Below are positions 35,083 through 43,689 of a DNA stretch of 64,000 nt, piece by piece (positions within the stretch are counted from its first letter, which is position 1; each line of letters starts with the position of its first letter). The DNA is from CAYJAB01 sp964368305 (GTDB lineage: Bacteria; Bacillota_I; Bacilli_A; Erysipelotrichales; Erysipelotrichaceae): assembly GCA_964368305.1 (NCBI GenBank), contig CAYJAB010000003.1, positions 1 through 64,000 of the forward strand, given 5' to 3'. A program made the translations under genes and the position numbers. The notes under the pieces were generated by a model. That model saw only the letters and a list, made by a program, of their open reading frames with translations. It did no database searches and was not told the DNA's origin.

Positions 35083-36051
35083 TTACAATTTATATACACA
35101 ATCGAAATGTACCATCGGTTTTATTTCACCCATATCAGTATCATAACTTCGATCATTCATATATTTAAGCATTTCATCTATATTATTTACATTCCATAAC
35201 GCAAGCACTGTCAGTGCTTTTTCTTTTGCATCCTTATAAAACAAATCCACAAAACTATCATTTCTTTCTATACTTTTATCACACGGATGACACCAAGTCT
35301 GATGCTTTAAATTTAACACATCGTGCGTACGATCTTTTTCTCCCATAACAATATGACTTGAAAATAACCATTTTTTACCAACCAATGATTCTGCAGCTTG
35401 AATAACTTTAAACCATACATTGTTGGGTGAAAATAATAATTTTAACACACTATGAAAATCAGAAAGACATTCTTCAATCATTTCTTCATTCATTTTATGG
35501 TTGTAGATTTTTTCTAAAATTGGGAGATATACATTAGAAATCGCTTTTACTGATTTTTGATCATATTGTAGATACTTTGATGTTGGATAGTTTTTAAGTG
35601 CATCTTTTTTAATATACTCTACCATTAATGTATCAATCATAGATTCATATCGACTATGATAATATTTTGTATCTTCCGTTTTACCATTTGTACGATAAAA
35701 CACAAAAGGATGTACCGCACTATCAAGTGCCCAATGACATAAATGTCCATATATAAAAGAAAGCATCGCTTCTTTTATATCATTATCCTTTTCATTTTGA
35801 ATCGTTTCAAAAGCCATTTTATAAAAATCATTTACAGAAGTAGCATGTACTTGATTTCCATAGCGCATTACCTTTTCATGTAAAGATTGATCCTTCCATG
35901 GAAAAACACGATAATAAAATAGAAAATCAGGCCCATTTTGACCAATATTATATTCTTTTGGATATTTTTTTATTATTTCAATCATTGAAACATCAGAAAG
36001 TGAGTGAACTATTTCTTCCCCAAACAAACAATGTGTAATTACATTTGGCAT
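35083..36051 (-). CDS. Zinc-dependent phospholipase C-like protein
   Basis: A 322-residue protein resembling Zn-dependent phospholipase C family members common in Clostridia. The N-terminus is NVITHCLFGEEIV, followed by NGPDFLFYYRVFPW and FIYGHLCHWALDSAVHPFVFYR, giving His and Asp residues that would ligate zinc. No signal peptide is seen, so it would act in the cytosol. It overlaps the DUF2779 gene's transcript (1-base gap). Substrate not known. Confidence 0.75.
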   Translation of the reverse strand: MPNVITHCLFGEEIVHSLSDVSMIEIIKKYPKEYNIGQNGPDFLFYYRVFPWKDQSLHEKVMRYGNQVHATSVNDFYKMAFETIQNEKDNDIKEAMLSFIYGHLCHWALDSAVHPFVFYRTNGKTEDTKYYHSRYESMIDTLMVEYIKKDALKNYPTSKYLQYDQKSVKAISNVYLPILEKIYNHKMNEEMIEECLSDFHSVLKLLFSPNNVWFKVIQAAESLVGKKWLFSSHIVMGEKDRTHDVLNLKHQTWCHPCDKSIERNDSFVDLFYKDAKEKALTVLALWNVNNIDEMLKYMNDRSYDTDMGEIKPMVHFDCVYKL

Positions 36052-36052
36052 A

Positions 36053-37531
36053 CTATTCTCCTTTACTTACTTGATTTACTAACCAATCATAAAGCTTTTT
36101 AAGCGCCAATGTATCCATTAAACAATATGCAAGTAATTGCTTTTTAATTTCTTCATACTCTAATGGATCCATGGATTCATCTAATAATCTCCAATTATAA
36201 ACTGCTTCCATTCCATGATGAATATCAAGATTTTGATAACTTAATGTTTCATCTACAATAGGAAGAATTTGTTTCAAAGAATACAATCCTCTCATTTTTA
36301 AATCATATACCATCCCCATATTAAATGGCAAAGATAAATCGACCATTCTAGTTATAATAGATTGTAGTTCTTTTTTATATTGTGGAAATTGTTCAATCAT
36401 CTCTTTAATTCTTAACTTTTCAGCACCCTCTGCATTGAAAGCAAGTATACTTCCTGTTTTTGGAACGCTATTTATTAAAGAAACAACCAATTCTTCACGA
36501 CAATCTTCTACACCAATATACTCATAGTGAAGTGTCTCATCATTATCTGAAACATGAAGAGAATATTGAAATACCAATACATCAAATGGTTTCATATTAT
36601 CATAAGGTGGAATAGCATACGTATCCCATTCAAAATCCAAAAATGAGACAGGTTGAACCATGACATCATTCATCCAACTTTTAAGTGCTAAACGATCAAT
36701 AAACAACCCACCATTTCTTGATGCCATAATTTGTGCATATTGTTGTCTGCTTCCCTCAATTTCCAAAAGATTGGCATTCGAAAGAACATCATACCCTTCA
36801 CTTAACATTTTATATTTGTACTGGGAAGAAACTAAATTCAAAATAGAATCATCCTCAATTAAAACTTCATTTGGAAAACAAGTATCGTAATAAATACACT
36901 TCGTTTTTCTTGTACACTTTGGACTGCGTTTTATACTCTCAACATCTTCTTGTTTTAATGTTTCCATATCATAAAGTGTTTTAGAAATATCTTTTACTTT
37001 CTTTATAATAGTTGAATAAATTGGTTTAGATGGCGTTCCTTTAGAATTATAAAACATATCACTTATCTTAAATAGTTTTTTATAATCCAGTTCTCCGTTA
37101 CGTTTATATGCTTCATTTAGATGCACAATTTTAATATCAACTATATTGATGTTGAGTTGTTGTAAAACCCAAAGATTATCAGAATAATATTGATTATCCA
37201 CGTCTTTTGGAAGGTTTGATACATTAATAAAGTATGCAATCCACCCTTCTTCTACCTTTTGTAAAAACGGAATTTTTACTCTAAGTGTTTCATATTCAAA
37301 CCGCGCTTTAATTAACCAATCATACTTTTCAAGCGCTAAAAGTGCTTTTGTTGCATCGTCACCGATATGCCCTACAAAAGCATTCTTTACTCCTAATTTT
37401 TTTGAAACCAAATCGCTTAGTGTTTCATCAAGCCGAACATACTTTATATAATGAGATGCAGCATCTTCTTTACTAAGCCAATAATACTTAGGACATTTTA
37501 CAAACTTTTTTACATCTGAAATATGAAACAT
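36053..37531 (-). CDS. DUF2779 protein (Cys-cluster region plus exonuclease-like domain)
   Basis: A 492-residue protein. The N-terminal part resembles the Cas4-like nuclease fold: KCPKYYWL with Cys13, and Cys206, Cys212, Cys218 in a possible iron-sulfur cluster. The nuclease core residues look lost: the usual Asp and ExK strands are RVKIPFLQ and AYFINVSN. The C-terminal half has the RNase H-like DUF2779 core, with FLDFEW (299-301 DFE), IPPYDNMKPFDVLVFQYS, VDLSLPF and DTLALKKLY. It may be an exonuclease or DNA-binding protein. Confidence 0.7.
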   Translation of the reverse strand: MFHISDVKKFVKCPKYYWLSKEDAASHYIKYVRLDETLSDLVSKKLGVKNAFVGHIGDDATKALLALEKYDWLIKARFEYETLRVKIPFLQKVEEGWIAYFINVSNLPKDVDNQYYSDNLWVLQQLNINIVDIKIVHLNEAYKRNGELDYKKLFKISDMFYNSKGTPSKPIYSTIIKKVKDISKTLYDMETLKQEDVESIKRSPKCTRKTKCIYYDTCFPNEVLIEDDSILNLVSSQYKYKMLSEGYDVLSNANLLEIEGSRQQYAQIMASRNGGLFIDRLALKSWMNDVMVQPVSFLDFEWDTYAIPPYDNMKPFDVLVFQYSLHVSDNDETLHYEYIGVEDCREELVVSLINSVPKTGSILAFNAEGAEKLRIKEMIEQFPQYKKELQSIITRMVDLSLPFNMGMVYDLKMRGLYSLKQILPIVDETLSYQNLDIHHGMEAVYNWRLLDESMDPLEYEEIKKQLLAYCLMDTLALKKLYDWLVNQVSKGE

Positions 37532-37589
37532 AATAATACCTCTTGAACAATTATATCATATTTCATTCATAATATAGAATAGACTCTTT

Positions 37590-38144
37590 TTATAAAAATA
37601 AATCCTGTATTTCAAGTGCATTTGCGCCTAAAAATACACTTACAAAATTTCCCACTAGCATCCCAATAAACGTGGAAAATGCATAGTTTGTAAATTTCAT
37701 ACCTATTACACCTGACACATAATTTACAAGCGCAAATGGAAAAATAGGAATCATCCTAATATAGATTAAATAGAAAAATTTTTCTGTTTTTAGTTTTCGA
37801 ATTAACTGATCTGCTTTAGGATAGTTTTCAAGTTTTTTTAATATATAGTCTTTTCCTAAATAACTTGCAAGTCCAAATGCAATATAGCATCCTAATGTAG
37901 AGGCAATCGTTACATAAACAAATCCATAAAACACACCAAACATGACACCACTTATAACACCCAATGCTGAACAGGGTATCCCAAAAATTGTCGCAACTAC
38001 AAAAACCACAATAAAAATTAGAGGTGCGTATGGATGATTTTTCACTTGATCGAGTAATAGAGTGATACGCTCTACTCCAATGTAGTTAAACAACAATGAA
38101 AATAAGAGTATAATCACAATAAATATTAAAAATTTATTTTTCAT
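37590..38144 (-). CDS. TVP38/TMEM64 (DedA-superfamily) membrane protein
   Basis: A 184-residue protein with about five membrane segments. The conserved region VVATIFGIPCSALGVISGVMFG then ASYLGKDYI and PIFPFALVNYVSGVIGM fits the SNARE-associated/VTT domain, which is thought to move lipids or other small molecules. It follows the DUF2779 gene region after a 58-base gap and has its own ribosome-binding site. Function in this organism unknown. Confidence 0.85.
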   Translation of the reverse strand: MKNKFLIFIVIILLFSLLFNYIGVERITLLLDQVKNHPYAPLIFIVVFVVATIFGIPCSALGVISGVMFGVFYGFVYVTIASTLGCYIAFGLASYLGKDYILKKLENYPKADQLIRKLKTEKFFYLIYIRMIPIFPFALVNYVSGVIGMKFTNYAFSTFIGMLVGNFVSVFLGANALEIQDLFL

Positions 38145-38198
38145 AGAAACCCTTCTTTTTTTTAGTTTATCGCACTTTTGTCTTGTTTACAACAACAC

Positions 38199-38224
38199 AA
38201 AAAAAACATTTCCTAAGAAATGCT
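38199..38224 (-). terminator. Terminator after the glutaredoxin-like gene
   Basis: Minus strand: CATTTC-TTAG-GAAATG hairpin followed by T8, at the 3' end of the Grx-like gene. Confidence 0.85.
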
Positions 38225-38470
38225 TCTTTCTAAAATATTTTTAACTGTATTTCCTTCTACAATTCCTTCATGTACTTTTTCATTATCAAGATAAAAAGTA
38301 GGAACATAATAGTAATCACGACTATTCGCAATTTCAGGTTGTTCATTTTCATCAATGATTTCAATTTTTACATCTTTAAATCTTTCTTCACTCATCAACT
38401 CATCTAATTCTCTTAAAGCTTTTTTACAATGTGGACATGCTCTCATGATAAACAATTCAATTTTTTTCAT
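38213..38470 (-). CDS. Glutaredoxin-like thioredoxin-fold protein
   Basis: An 85-residue protein starting MKKIELFIMRACPHCKKAL, with a CPHC redox active site (Cys12/Cys15), and VPTFYLDNEKVHEG with a cis-Pro. It probably reduces disulfides or binds a metal. Overlaps the stop of the YhfC-like gene by 4 bases, so it is co-translated. Confidence 0.88.
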   Translation of the reverse strand: MKKIELFIMRACPHCKKALRELDELMSEERFKDVKIEIIDENEQPEIANSRDYYYVPTFYLDNEKVHEGIVEGNTVKNILERSIS

Positions 38471-39261
38471 ACGAGTTCTACCATTTGACCTTTCATTCTT
38501 CGATACGAAGTTATTAAATAATAGCCTGCTGCCAATCCATAAATAACAATAATAATTTCAGTATAAACACCAAGTGAAGGACTTAATAATGCATTAAATA
38601 TATCAAGTGATGCTCTAAATATGATCCCCACTACAATTGCAACCCAGAAGCGATAATTCATGATTGCTTCCATAATAAATACTGAAATTGAAATATGGAT
38701 AAGCATTAAAACAAAATAATCTAAAATATTAATAAAAACATGCTCTAACTTAAATGCCTGTAGTTCTAAAACAACTAAATCTACCATCGCTTGCGTAATA
38801 CCATCTTGACCAACAAGAGCCATTAAAGAACCATCATTAATCATCTGTGCATAATTTAAGTAATTCATATATGAAAAACCTAAAAGAAGAATCGCTTCAA
38901 CTGCGCCATACCCTACTGCAATTAAATAACCCGTTTTGTAACTAATTTTGTTTTTAGCAAAAAAGCGTATTGCTGTATAAATCGCAATCACCTCTACTAC
39001 AGCAGATATCATTGATAATATTATAACATAAGATGAAAAATTACCAATCATCATGCTTTCTAAATCTAAACTATAGTCCGCAAATTGTATAATAAACGAT
39101 TTCACTATTAAAGAAGAGATTAAATAAGTTGCCATCCCAATTAAATAAAATCTAATATCTTTCTTCTCTTTATTTTTTAAAAGAATATAAAACAATAATG
39201 GCATAATAACACTATACCCTATTAATACCATAAAAGCTGTAATTGAAGTTTGACTAATCAT
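38467..39261 (-). CDS. YhfC-family membrane protein
   Basis: A 264-residue protein with about seven to eight membrane helices. GYGAVEAILLLGFSY carries the conserved Gly-x-Glu and resembles the YhfC family, sometimes described as glutamic-type intramembrane peptidases. The active residues beyond Glu are not confirmed by eye. It sits upstream of the Grx-like gene. Function unknown. Confidence 0.7.
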   Translation of the reverse strand: MISQTSITAFMVLIGYSVIMPLLFYILLKNKEKKDIRFYLIGMATYLISSLIVKSFIIQFADYSLDLESMMIGNFSSYVIILSMISAVVEVIAIYTAIRFFAKNKISYKTGYLIAVGYGAVEAILLLGFSYMNYLNYAQMINDGSLMALVGQDGITQAMVDLVVLELQAFKLEHVFINILDYFVLMLIHISISVFIMEAIMNYRFWVAIVVGIIFRASLDIFNALLSPSLGVYTEIIIVIYGLAAGYYLITSYRRMKGQMVELV

Positions 39262-39274
39262 ATCTATTTCCTAT

Positions 39275-39673
39275 CTAGCACTTTGGCTTTACATTTAACT
39301 CTAAGTACCCTGTACTTAAATCTTCTTCTCTAACAAAATCATACGAATCTATTTCTAATAATACAATCTCAGCAGTTGTATTTACAATACAGCCTTCTTT
39401 CATATGTCCTCCGATTGTATTTAATTCATTATCGGATAGTGCAATATGAAAATGCACACCATTTTCTGCAATTGTTCCAGTAACAGAGACAATCTCATAC
39501 TCTTTCTTTTCTTTGTGTAAAGTAATCCCATCTGCTTTTCGAATGCACACTTCACTTACACAACCAACAACTGTCAAAATACAACCAGAATGAATCTGAT
39601 GATTTTGACAGTAGTTTACGATTTCTTGTTTTAAGTCATTTCCTTTTTTTAACCTTAACGCATGAATTTTCAT
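39275..39673 (-). CDS. PPC-domain (DUF296) DNA-binding-like protein
   Basis: A 132-residue PPC/DUF296 protein. ALRLKKGNDLKQEIVNYCQ, ILTVVGCVSEVCIRKADG, SVTGTIAENGVHFHIALSD and GHMKEGCIVNTTAEIVLLE are typical of this fold. Chromosomal Firmicute members are putative DNA-binding proteins. The start at 39673 follows GAGGT; the frame extends upstream without a ribosome-binding site. It lies next to the Arg-type ABC transporter genes. Confidence 0.8.
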   Translation of the reverse strand: MKIHALRLKKGNDLKQEIVNYCQNHQIHSGCILTVVGCVSEVCIRKADGITLHKEKKEYEIVSVTGTIAENGVHFHIALSDNELNTIGGHMKEGCIVNTTAEIVLLEIDSYDFVREEDLSTGYLELNVKPKC

Positions 39674-39723
39674 AAAATACCTCATACGTATTGTACCAAA
39701 TAAATGACATAAAAATCTATGCA

Positions 39724-40449
39724 TTAAAGTACTTTAGATAAAAATTCTTTCAAACGGTCACTTTTTGGATTTTCAAAAAAGTCATCCGCTGTATTCTCTT
39801 CCACAATTTTTCCTGCATCCATAAATACAATACGCGATGAAACTTCTTTCGCGAATTTCATTTCATGTGTTACAACAACCATTGTCATATCGTTATGCGC
39901 AAGTTCACGCATTACATCTAATACTTCCTTAACCATTTCTGGATCTAGTGCACTGGTTGGTTCATCAAACAACATTACTTTTGGTTCCATACACAACGCA
40001 CGCACAATCGCAACACGTTGCTTTTGACCACCTGATAGTTTATTTACATATTCATTTGCCTTTTGTTGAAGACCAACTCTTGTAAGTAAAGACATCGCAA
40101 GTTCTTTCGCATCTTTTTCAGATTTGTTTAAAACCTGCATCGGTCCTAAAATTAAATTTTCTATAACAGTTAAATGTGGGAATAAGTTAAAGTTTTGAAA
40201 TACAAATCCCATATGTGTACGAATTGAGTTCATTAAATTTTCATTATCATAATCCATTTTAACATCATCAATCCATATTTCACCTGATGTGACTACTTCA
40301 AGTCCATTCATTGAACGAAGCAATGTACTTTTACCACTTCCACTTGGCCCGATTAAACAAACAACTTCATTTTCTTTAATCTCGATAGACACTTGATCAA
40401 GTGCACGTACATTTTTAAATTGTTTTGATACATTGTTTACTTTAATCAC
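39724..40449 (-). CDS. Amino-acid ABC transporter ATP-binding protein (ArtM/GlnQ-type)
   Basis: A 241-residue polar-amino-acid-family ATPase. It has Walker A GPSGSGKSTLLR, signature LSGGQKQRVAIVRAL, Walker B VMLFDEPTSALDPE and a switch His (VVTHEM). It overlaps the permease gene. With the permease and binding protein it forms an importer, probably for arginine because of the CGC T-box specifier. Confidence 0.93.
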   Translation of the reverse strand: MIKVNNVSKQFKNVRALDQVSIEIKENEVVCLIGPSGSGKSTLLRSMNGLEVVTSGEIWIDDVKMDYDNENLMNSIRTHMGFVFQNFNLFPHLTVIENLILGPMQVLNKSEKDAKELAMSLLTRVGLQQKANEYVNKLSGGQKQRVAIVRALCMEPKVMLFDEPTSALDPEMVKEVLDVMRELAHNDMTMVVVTHEMKFAKEVSSRIVFMDAGKIVEENTADDFFENPKSDRLKEFLSKVL

Positions 40450-41134
40450 TTTCAGCCAACCTCATTTCTAGTTTTTTCGCAAAATGGGAAATTGTTAATG
40501 TCATTGTTAAATAGAAAGCCGCAGCCCCCATCATCGGAATGAAAAACGTATATAAACGTGTATAAATAATCTCCGTATTTTTTAATAATTCCATAACCCC
40601 AATTGTACTTACAAGCGAAGAATCCTTTACAAGAATAATTAACTCATTCGCAAGCGGTGGTACAATTCTTTTAAATGCTTGAGGTAAGATAATTTTAGAC
40701 ATAATCTTTTTATGAGGTAAACCAAGTGTTTTACCAGCTTCCCACTGTCCTTTATCAATAGAGTTAATAGACCCTCGAATAAGTTCACAGATATATGCTC
40801 CGCTATTAATACTAATCGCAATAATACCCGCAATTAATGGACTTAAATCTAAATAAGAATCAAACAACGTACGGTATAAAATTGGAAGTCCAATATAAAT
40901 CAATGTAATTTGAAGAAGCATTGGTGTTCCACGAATTATTTCAACATATAAATTTGCGATCAATCGCCCAACTTTATTTTTCCCAATTTTACCACTTACT
41001 GCAATTGTTCCTAAAATAATACCTGCAATTAAACATATAACTGCAATCATCAATGAAGTCATCGCACCTTCAAAAAATGAAATTAAATTTGGTCCTGTAA
41101 ATGTTTTCTGAATAATTTCTAAAGTCTCATTCAT
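40442..41134 (-). CDS. Polar amino-acid ABC transporter permease
   Basis: A 230-residue permease with about five membrane helices. The family motif EIIRGTPMLLQITLIYIGLP and the EAA-like segment EAGKTLGLPHKKIMSKIILPQ (shown in parts) contact the ATPase. It overlaps the ATPase start by 8 bases. Substrate inferred from the T-box to be arginine. Confidence 0.92.
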   Translation of the reverse strand: MNETLEIIQKTFTGPNLISFFEGAMTSLMIAVICLIAGIILGTIAVSGKIGKNKVGRLIANLYVEIIRGTPMLLQITLIYIGLPILYRTLFDSYLDLSPLIAGIIAISINSGAYICELIRGSINSIDKGQWEAGKTLGLPHKKIMSKIILPQAFKRIVPPLANELIILVKDSSLVSTIGVMELLKNTEIIYTRLYTFFIPMMGAAAFYLTMTLTISHFAKKLEMRLAESD

Positions 41135-41140
41135 TACTTA

Positions 41141-41911
41141 TTAAAGACCCCATTTAGCTTTGATTTGATCTAATTCACCGTTTTCTTGTAATGCTTTAAT
41201 TGCATTGTCGATAACCTCAGCTAATTTAGTATTGTCGTTATGAGAAATAATACTCATATTTTCATCAATTAATACTTCATCTAATTTAACAACATCCATG
41301 TTTGCAACATAATTGTCTCCAACCGCTACGTCACATACAACTGCATCCACATTCCCTGCATTTAACATTTGAAATAACATTGTAGAATCAGAAATAGATG
41401 TTAACTCAACATTTTCTAATGCTTGTGCAGCTGTTTCTCCAGTTGTTCCTGTTTGTACACCAATATTTTTTCCTTCAAGATCAGCAATTGTCATAATATC
41501 AGAACCTTCCGCAACAACTACAACCTGACCTGAAATAATATATGGAGTTGAGAAAGTAACATTACGTTCTGGATCATATGTGAATCCCGAAACCCCTAAG
41601 TCAATTTGTTTTGCTTCTAAACTACCCACAATAATTCCAAAATCCATTGATTTAAATTCATATGTTAACTCAGTTTGGTTTTGCTTGTTGATCTCATTTA
41701 CAACAGCTTCTACCATATCAACATCGAATCCTTCAATTTCGCCTGTTTCACCAATAAATTCATATGGTGCATAATCAGGGCTTGTCCCAATAATAATCTT
41801 GTCACTCACTAATAATTCACCTACAAATGTATCATCTTCAACTGTTGATGTATTTGATGAACATCCAACTGCCATAAGCATAATCGCTAAAATAACTAAT
41901 AATTTTTTCAT
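41141..41911 (-). CDS. Polar amino-acid substrate-binding lipoprotein
   Basis: A 256-residue periplasmic-binding-like lipoprotein. The signal is MKKLLVILAIMLMAVGCSS, lipid-modified at Cys17. The mature protein has the family ligand pocket: GTSPDYAPYEFIGE, EGFDVDMVEAVV, GVSGFTYDPERNVTFS and GVQTGTTGETAA. It has the usual SBP_bac_3 length. First gene of the operon, immediately downstream of its T-box. Confidence 0.93.
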   Translation of the reverse strand: MKKLLVILAIMLMAVGCSSNTSTVEDDTFVGELLVSDKIIIGTSPDYAPYEFIGETGEIEGFDVDMVEAVVNEINKQNQTELTYEFKSMDFGIIVGSLEAKQIDLGVSGFTYDPERNVTFSTPYIISGQVVVVAEGSDIMTIADLEGKNIGVQTGTTGETAAQALENVELTSISDSTMLFQMLNAGNVDAVVCDVAVGDNYVANMDVVKLDEVLIDENMSIISHNDNTKLAEVIDNAIKALQENGELDQIKAKWGL

Positions 41912-41935
41912 TTCTTTGTCCTCCTTAAGAAAAAA

Positions 41936-42156
41936 TAAAAAAGCCGTCTCTTACAAAGAGACGACTTATAAATCGCGGTACCACTCTAATTACCAATACA
42001 TATGTATCGATCACTCAACCCGTTAACGCCGGCTTACGTCCTATTCTACTAAAGTTCAAATAGAATCTCTAAAGTGCGTTCATTATTTTATGTACCGTTT
42101 GGCTTACACTCTTCCCAAACTCGCTTTTGGAATAAAATAATTACTATTCTTTTTCA
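41936..42156 (-). promoter_or_regulatory. T-box leader (Arg, CGC specifier) of the amino-acid ABC transporter
   Basis: Minus strand: AGAGTGGTACCGCG T-box motif (41974-41987), terminator AAGTCGTCTC/GAGACGGCTT followed by T6 (41942-41967). Stem I pairs AAAG with CTTT and ATTATTTTAT with ATAAAATAAT, around a specifier loop with AGTA on one side and GAA-CGC-A on the other. The codon CGC (42076-42078) is arginine. The other three T-boxes read by the same alignment gave the expected amino acids, which supports this one. Confidence 0.85.
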
Positions 42157-42167
42157 TCGATATGATT

Positions 42168-42196
42168 ATAATAGACTCAATTTATATGTTTGTCAA
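42168..42196 (-). promoter_or_regulatory. Promoter of the Arg T-box ABC operon
   Basis: Minus strand: TTGACA (42191-42196), 17-base spacer, TATTAT (42168-42173). This strong sigma-A promoter starts just upstream of the T-box. Confidence 0.85.
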
Positions 42197-42202
42197 CAAT
42201 TT

Positions 42203-43003
42203 TTAATTAATTGATACAAATAGGTCTTTATAACTTTCTTTAATAAAGTTTGAAACCTCTTCTGATTGAAGAACTTCTAATAATCTCAATAAGTTTGGAT
42301 CATTTTCATCTTCTGCATTTACGCATAATCCATTTGCGAATGTCATAGCTCCAACTCCATCTTTTGGCTCACTTACAAGCACAGTATCCAAAATATCCGC
42401 ATCCACTGCAAAGTTGCCATTGATAACTGCATAATCTACATCCGCAAGTACATTTGTAAGCTGTGCTGCTTCAATTTCAAAAAACTCTAAGTTATAAGGA
42501 TTTTCTACAATATCAATTAATGTTGCGTTTAATCCAGCATCTTCTTTTAGTTTAATCCATCCAAGTGATTCAATAAGTGCAAGAGAACGTGCTTCATTTG
42601 TAGCATCATTTGTAACTGCAATCACAGCTTTTTCTTCTATTTCGCTAAGTGAAGAGAATCTTCCAGGATATAATCCCAATGGTTCAAAATGCACTGCACC
42701 TAACATAACAATATCTGTCCCATGATCTTCATTAAATTGGTCTAAATACGGTTGATGTTGGAAGAAATTCGCATCCAAATCCCCTGCATCTAATGCTGTA
42801 TTTGGTAAAATATAATCTGTAAACTCTACAATCTCTAATGTGATTCCTTCTTCTTTTAAAATCTCTGCTGCAAACTCTAAAATTTCTGCATGTGGTGAAG
42901 GACTTGCTCCTACACGAATTACATTTTCATCCTTTGGTGCTGCACACCCTACTACTAAACTTAATAATAAAATACTTACGATTAACAATTTAATTTTTTT
43001 CAT
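42203..43003 (-). CDS. metQ: Methionine ABC transporter substrate-binding lipoprotein MetQ
   Basis: A 266-residue NlpA-family lipoprotein. The signal MKKIKLLIVSILLLSLVVGC ends at lipid-modified Cys20. VGASPSPHAEILEFAAEIL, DYILPNTALDAGDLDANFFQ (Asn/Asp for ligand) and ANGLCVNAEDENDPNLLRL are the MetQ pattern. The start at 43003 follows AAGGAG; seven codons upstream is an alternative without a good site. It ends the metN-metI-metQ operon. Confidence 0.9.
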   Translation of the reverse strand: MKKIKLLIVSILLLSLVVGCAAPKDENVIRVGASPSPHAEILEFAAEILKEEGITLEIVEFTDYILPNTALDAGDLDANFFQHQPYLDQFNEDHGTDIVMLGAVHFEPLGLYPGRFSSLSEIEEKAVIAVTNDATNEARSLALIESLGWIKLKEDAGLNATLIDIVENPYNLEFFEIEAAQLTNVLADVDYAVINGNFAVDADILDTVLVSEPKDGVGAMTFANGLCVNAEDENDPNLLRLLEVLQSEEVSNFIKESYKDLFVSIN

Positions 43004-43016
43004 TTTCTTTCTCCTT

Positions 43017-43688
43017 TTATCCAATCGTTCTTTTATCCGTTTTTGTTGCTATTTTATCAAATGATACTTGAATAAAGCAAACAATAATTACAAGTATTAT
43101 AATAGAAGCATACATTACACTTTCAATACTACGATGTAGTCCATAGCGATATGCAATGTCTCCAAGCCCCCCTGAGCCCAGTGCCCCTGCAACTGCAGAG
43201 TATCCAATTAAAGTAATAATTGTAATTGGTATTCCTCTGATAATTGAAGGTAAACTTTCTGATAATAACACTTTTTTAATAATTTGAAAATTACTCGCTC
43301 CCATACATTTACAAGCCTCAATCACTCCGTAATCTATTTCTGATAGCGCGGATTCCACAAGCCTTGCAATAAATGGCGCAATTCCTATTGTAAGTGGCAC
43401 AATGGCTGCTGTTGGTCCAATCATTGTTCCAGCTACAAATCTTGTAAAATCTTTAATCGCTACCATCAAGATTAAAAATGGTAAACTTCTTAAAATATTT
43501 ACAATCCATCCTACAATTTTATAAAACCTTGGACTTGCCATAATTCCACCTTCTTTTGTTACATATAAGGCAATTCCAAGTGGTAATCCAATAATGTATG
43601 CAAATACTGTTGATATTAAACTCATTGATAATGTATCAATTGTTCCTTCAATCATTAACTGACCATATTCTGAAATAAATTCTTCCAT
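43017..43688 (-). CDS. metI: Methionine ABC transporter permease MetI
   Basis: A 223-residue permease with about five membrane helices: GTIDTLSMSLISTVFAYIIGLPLG, the EAA loop YGVIEACKCMGASNFQIIKKVLL (in parts) and AGALGSGGLGDIAYRYG. It lies between metN and metQ, and starts 1 base after the metN stop codon. Confidence 0.9.
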   Translation of the reverse strand: MEEFISEYGQLMIEGTIDTLSMSLISTVFAYIIGLPLGIALYVTKEGGIMASPRFYKIVGWIVNILRSLPFLILMVAIKDFTRFVAGTMIGPTAAIVPLTIGIAPFIARLVESALSEIDYGVIEACKCMGASNFQIIKKVLLSESLPSIIRGIPITIITLIGYSAVAGALGSGGLGDIAYRYGLHRSIESVMYASIIILVIIVCFIQVSFDKIATKTDKRTIG

Positions 43689-43689
43689 T

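Noticed and set aside
42076..42084. ATG or AAT as the specifier of the amino-acid ABC T-box
   Set aside because: Aligning the base helix (AAAG/CTTT) and the GAA-codon-purine pattern with the other three T-boxes places CGC in the specifier position.
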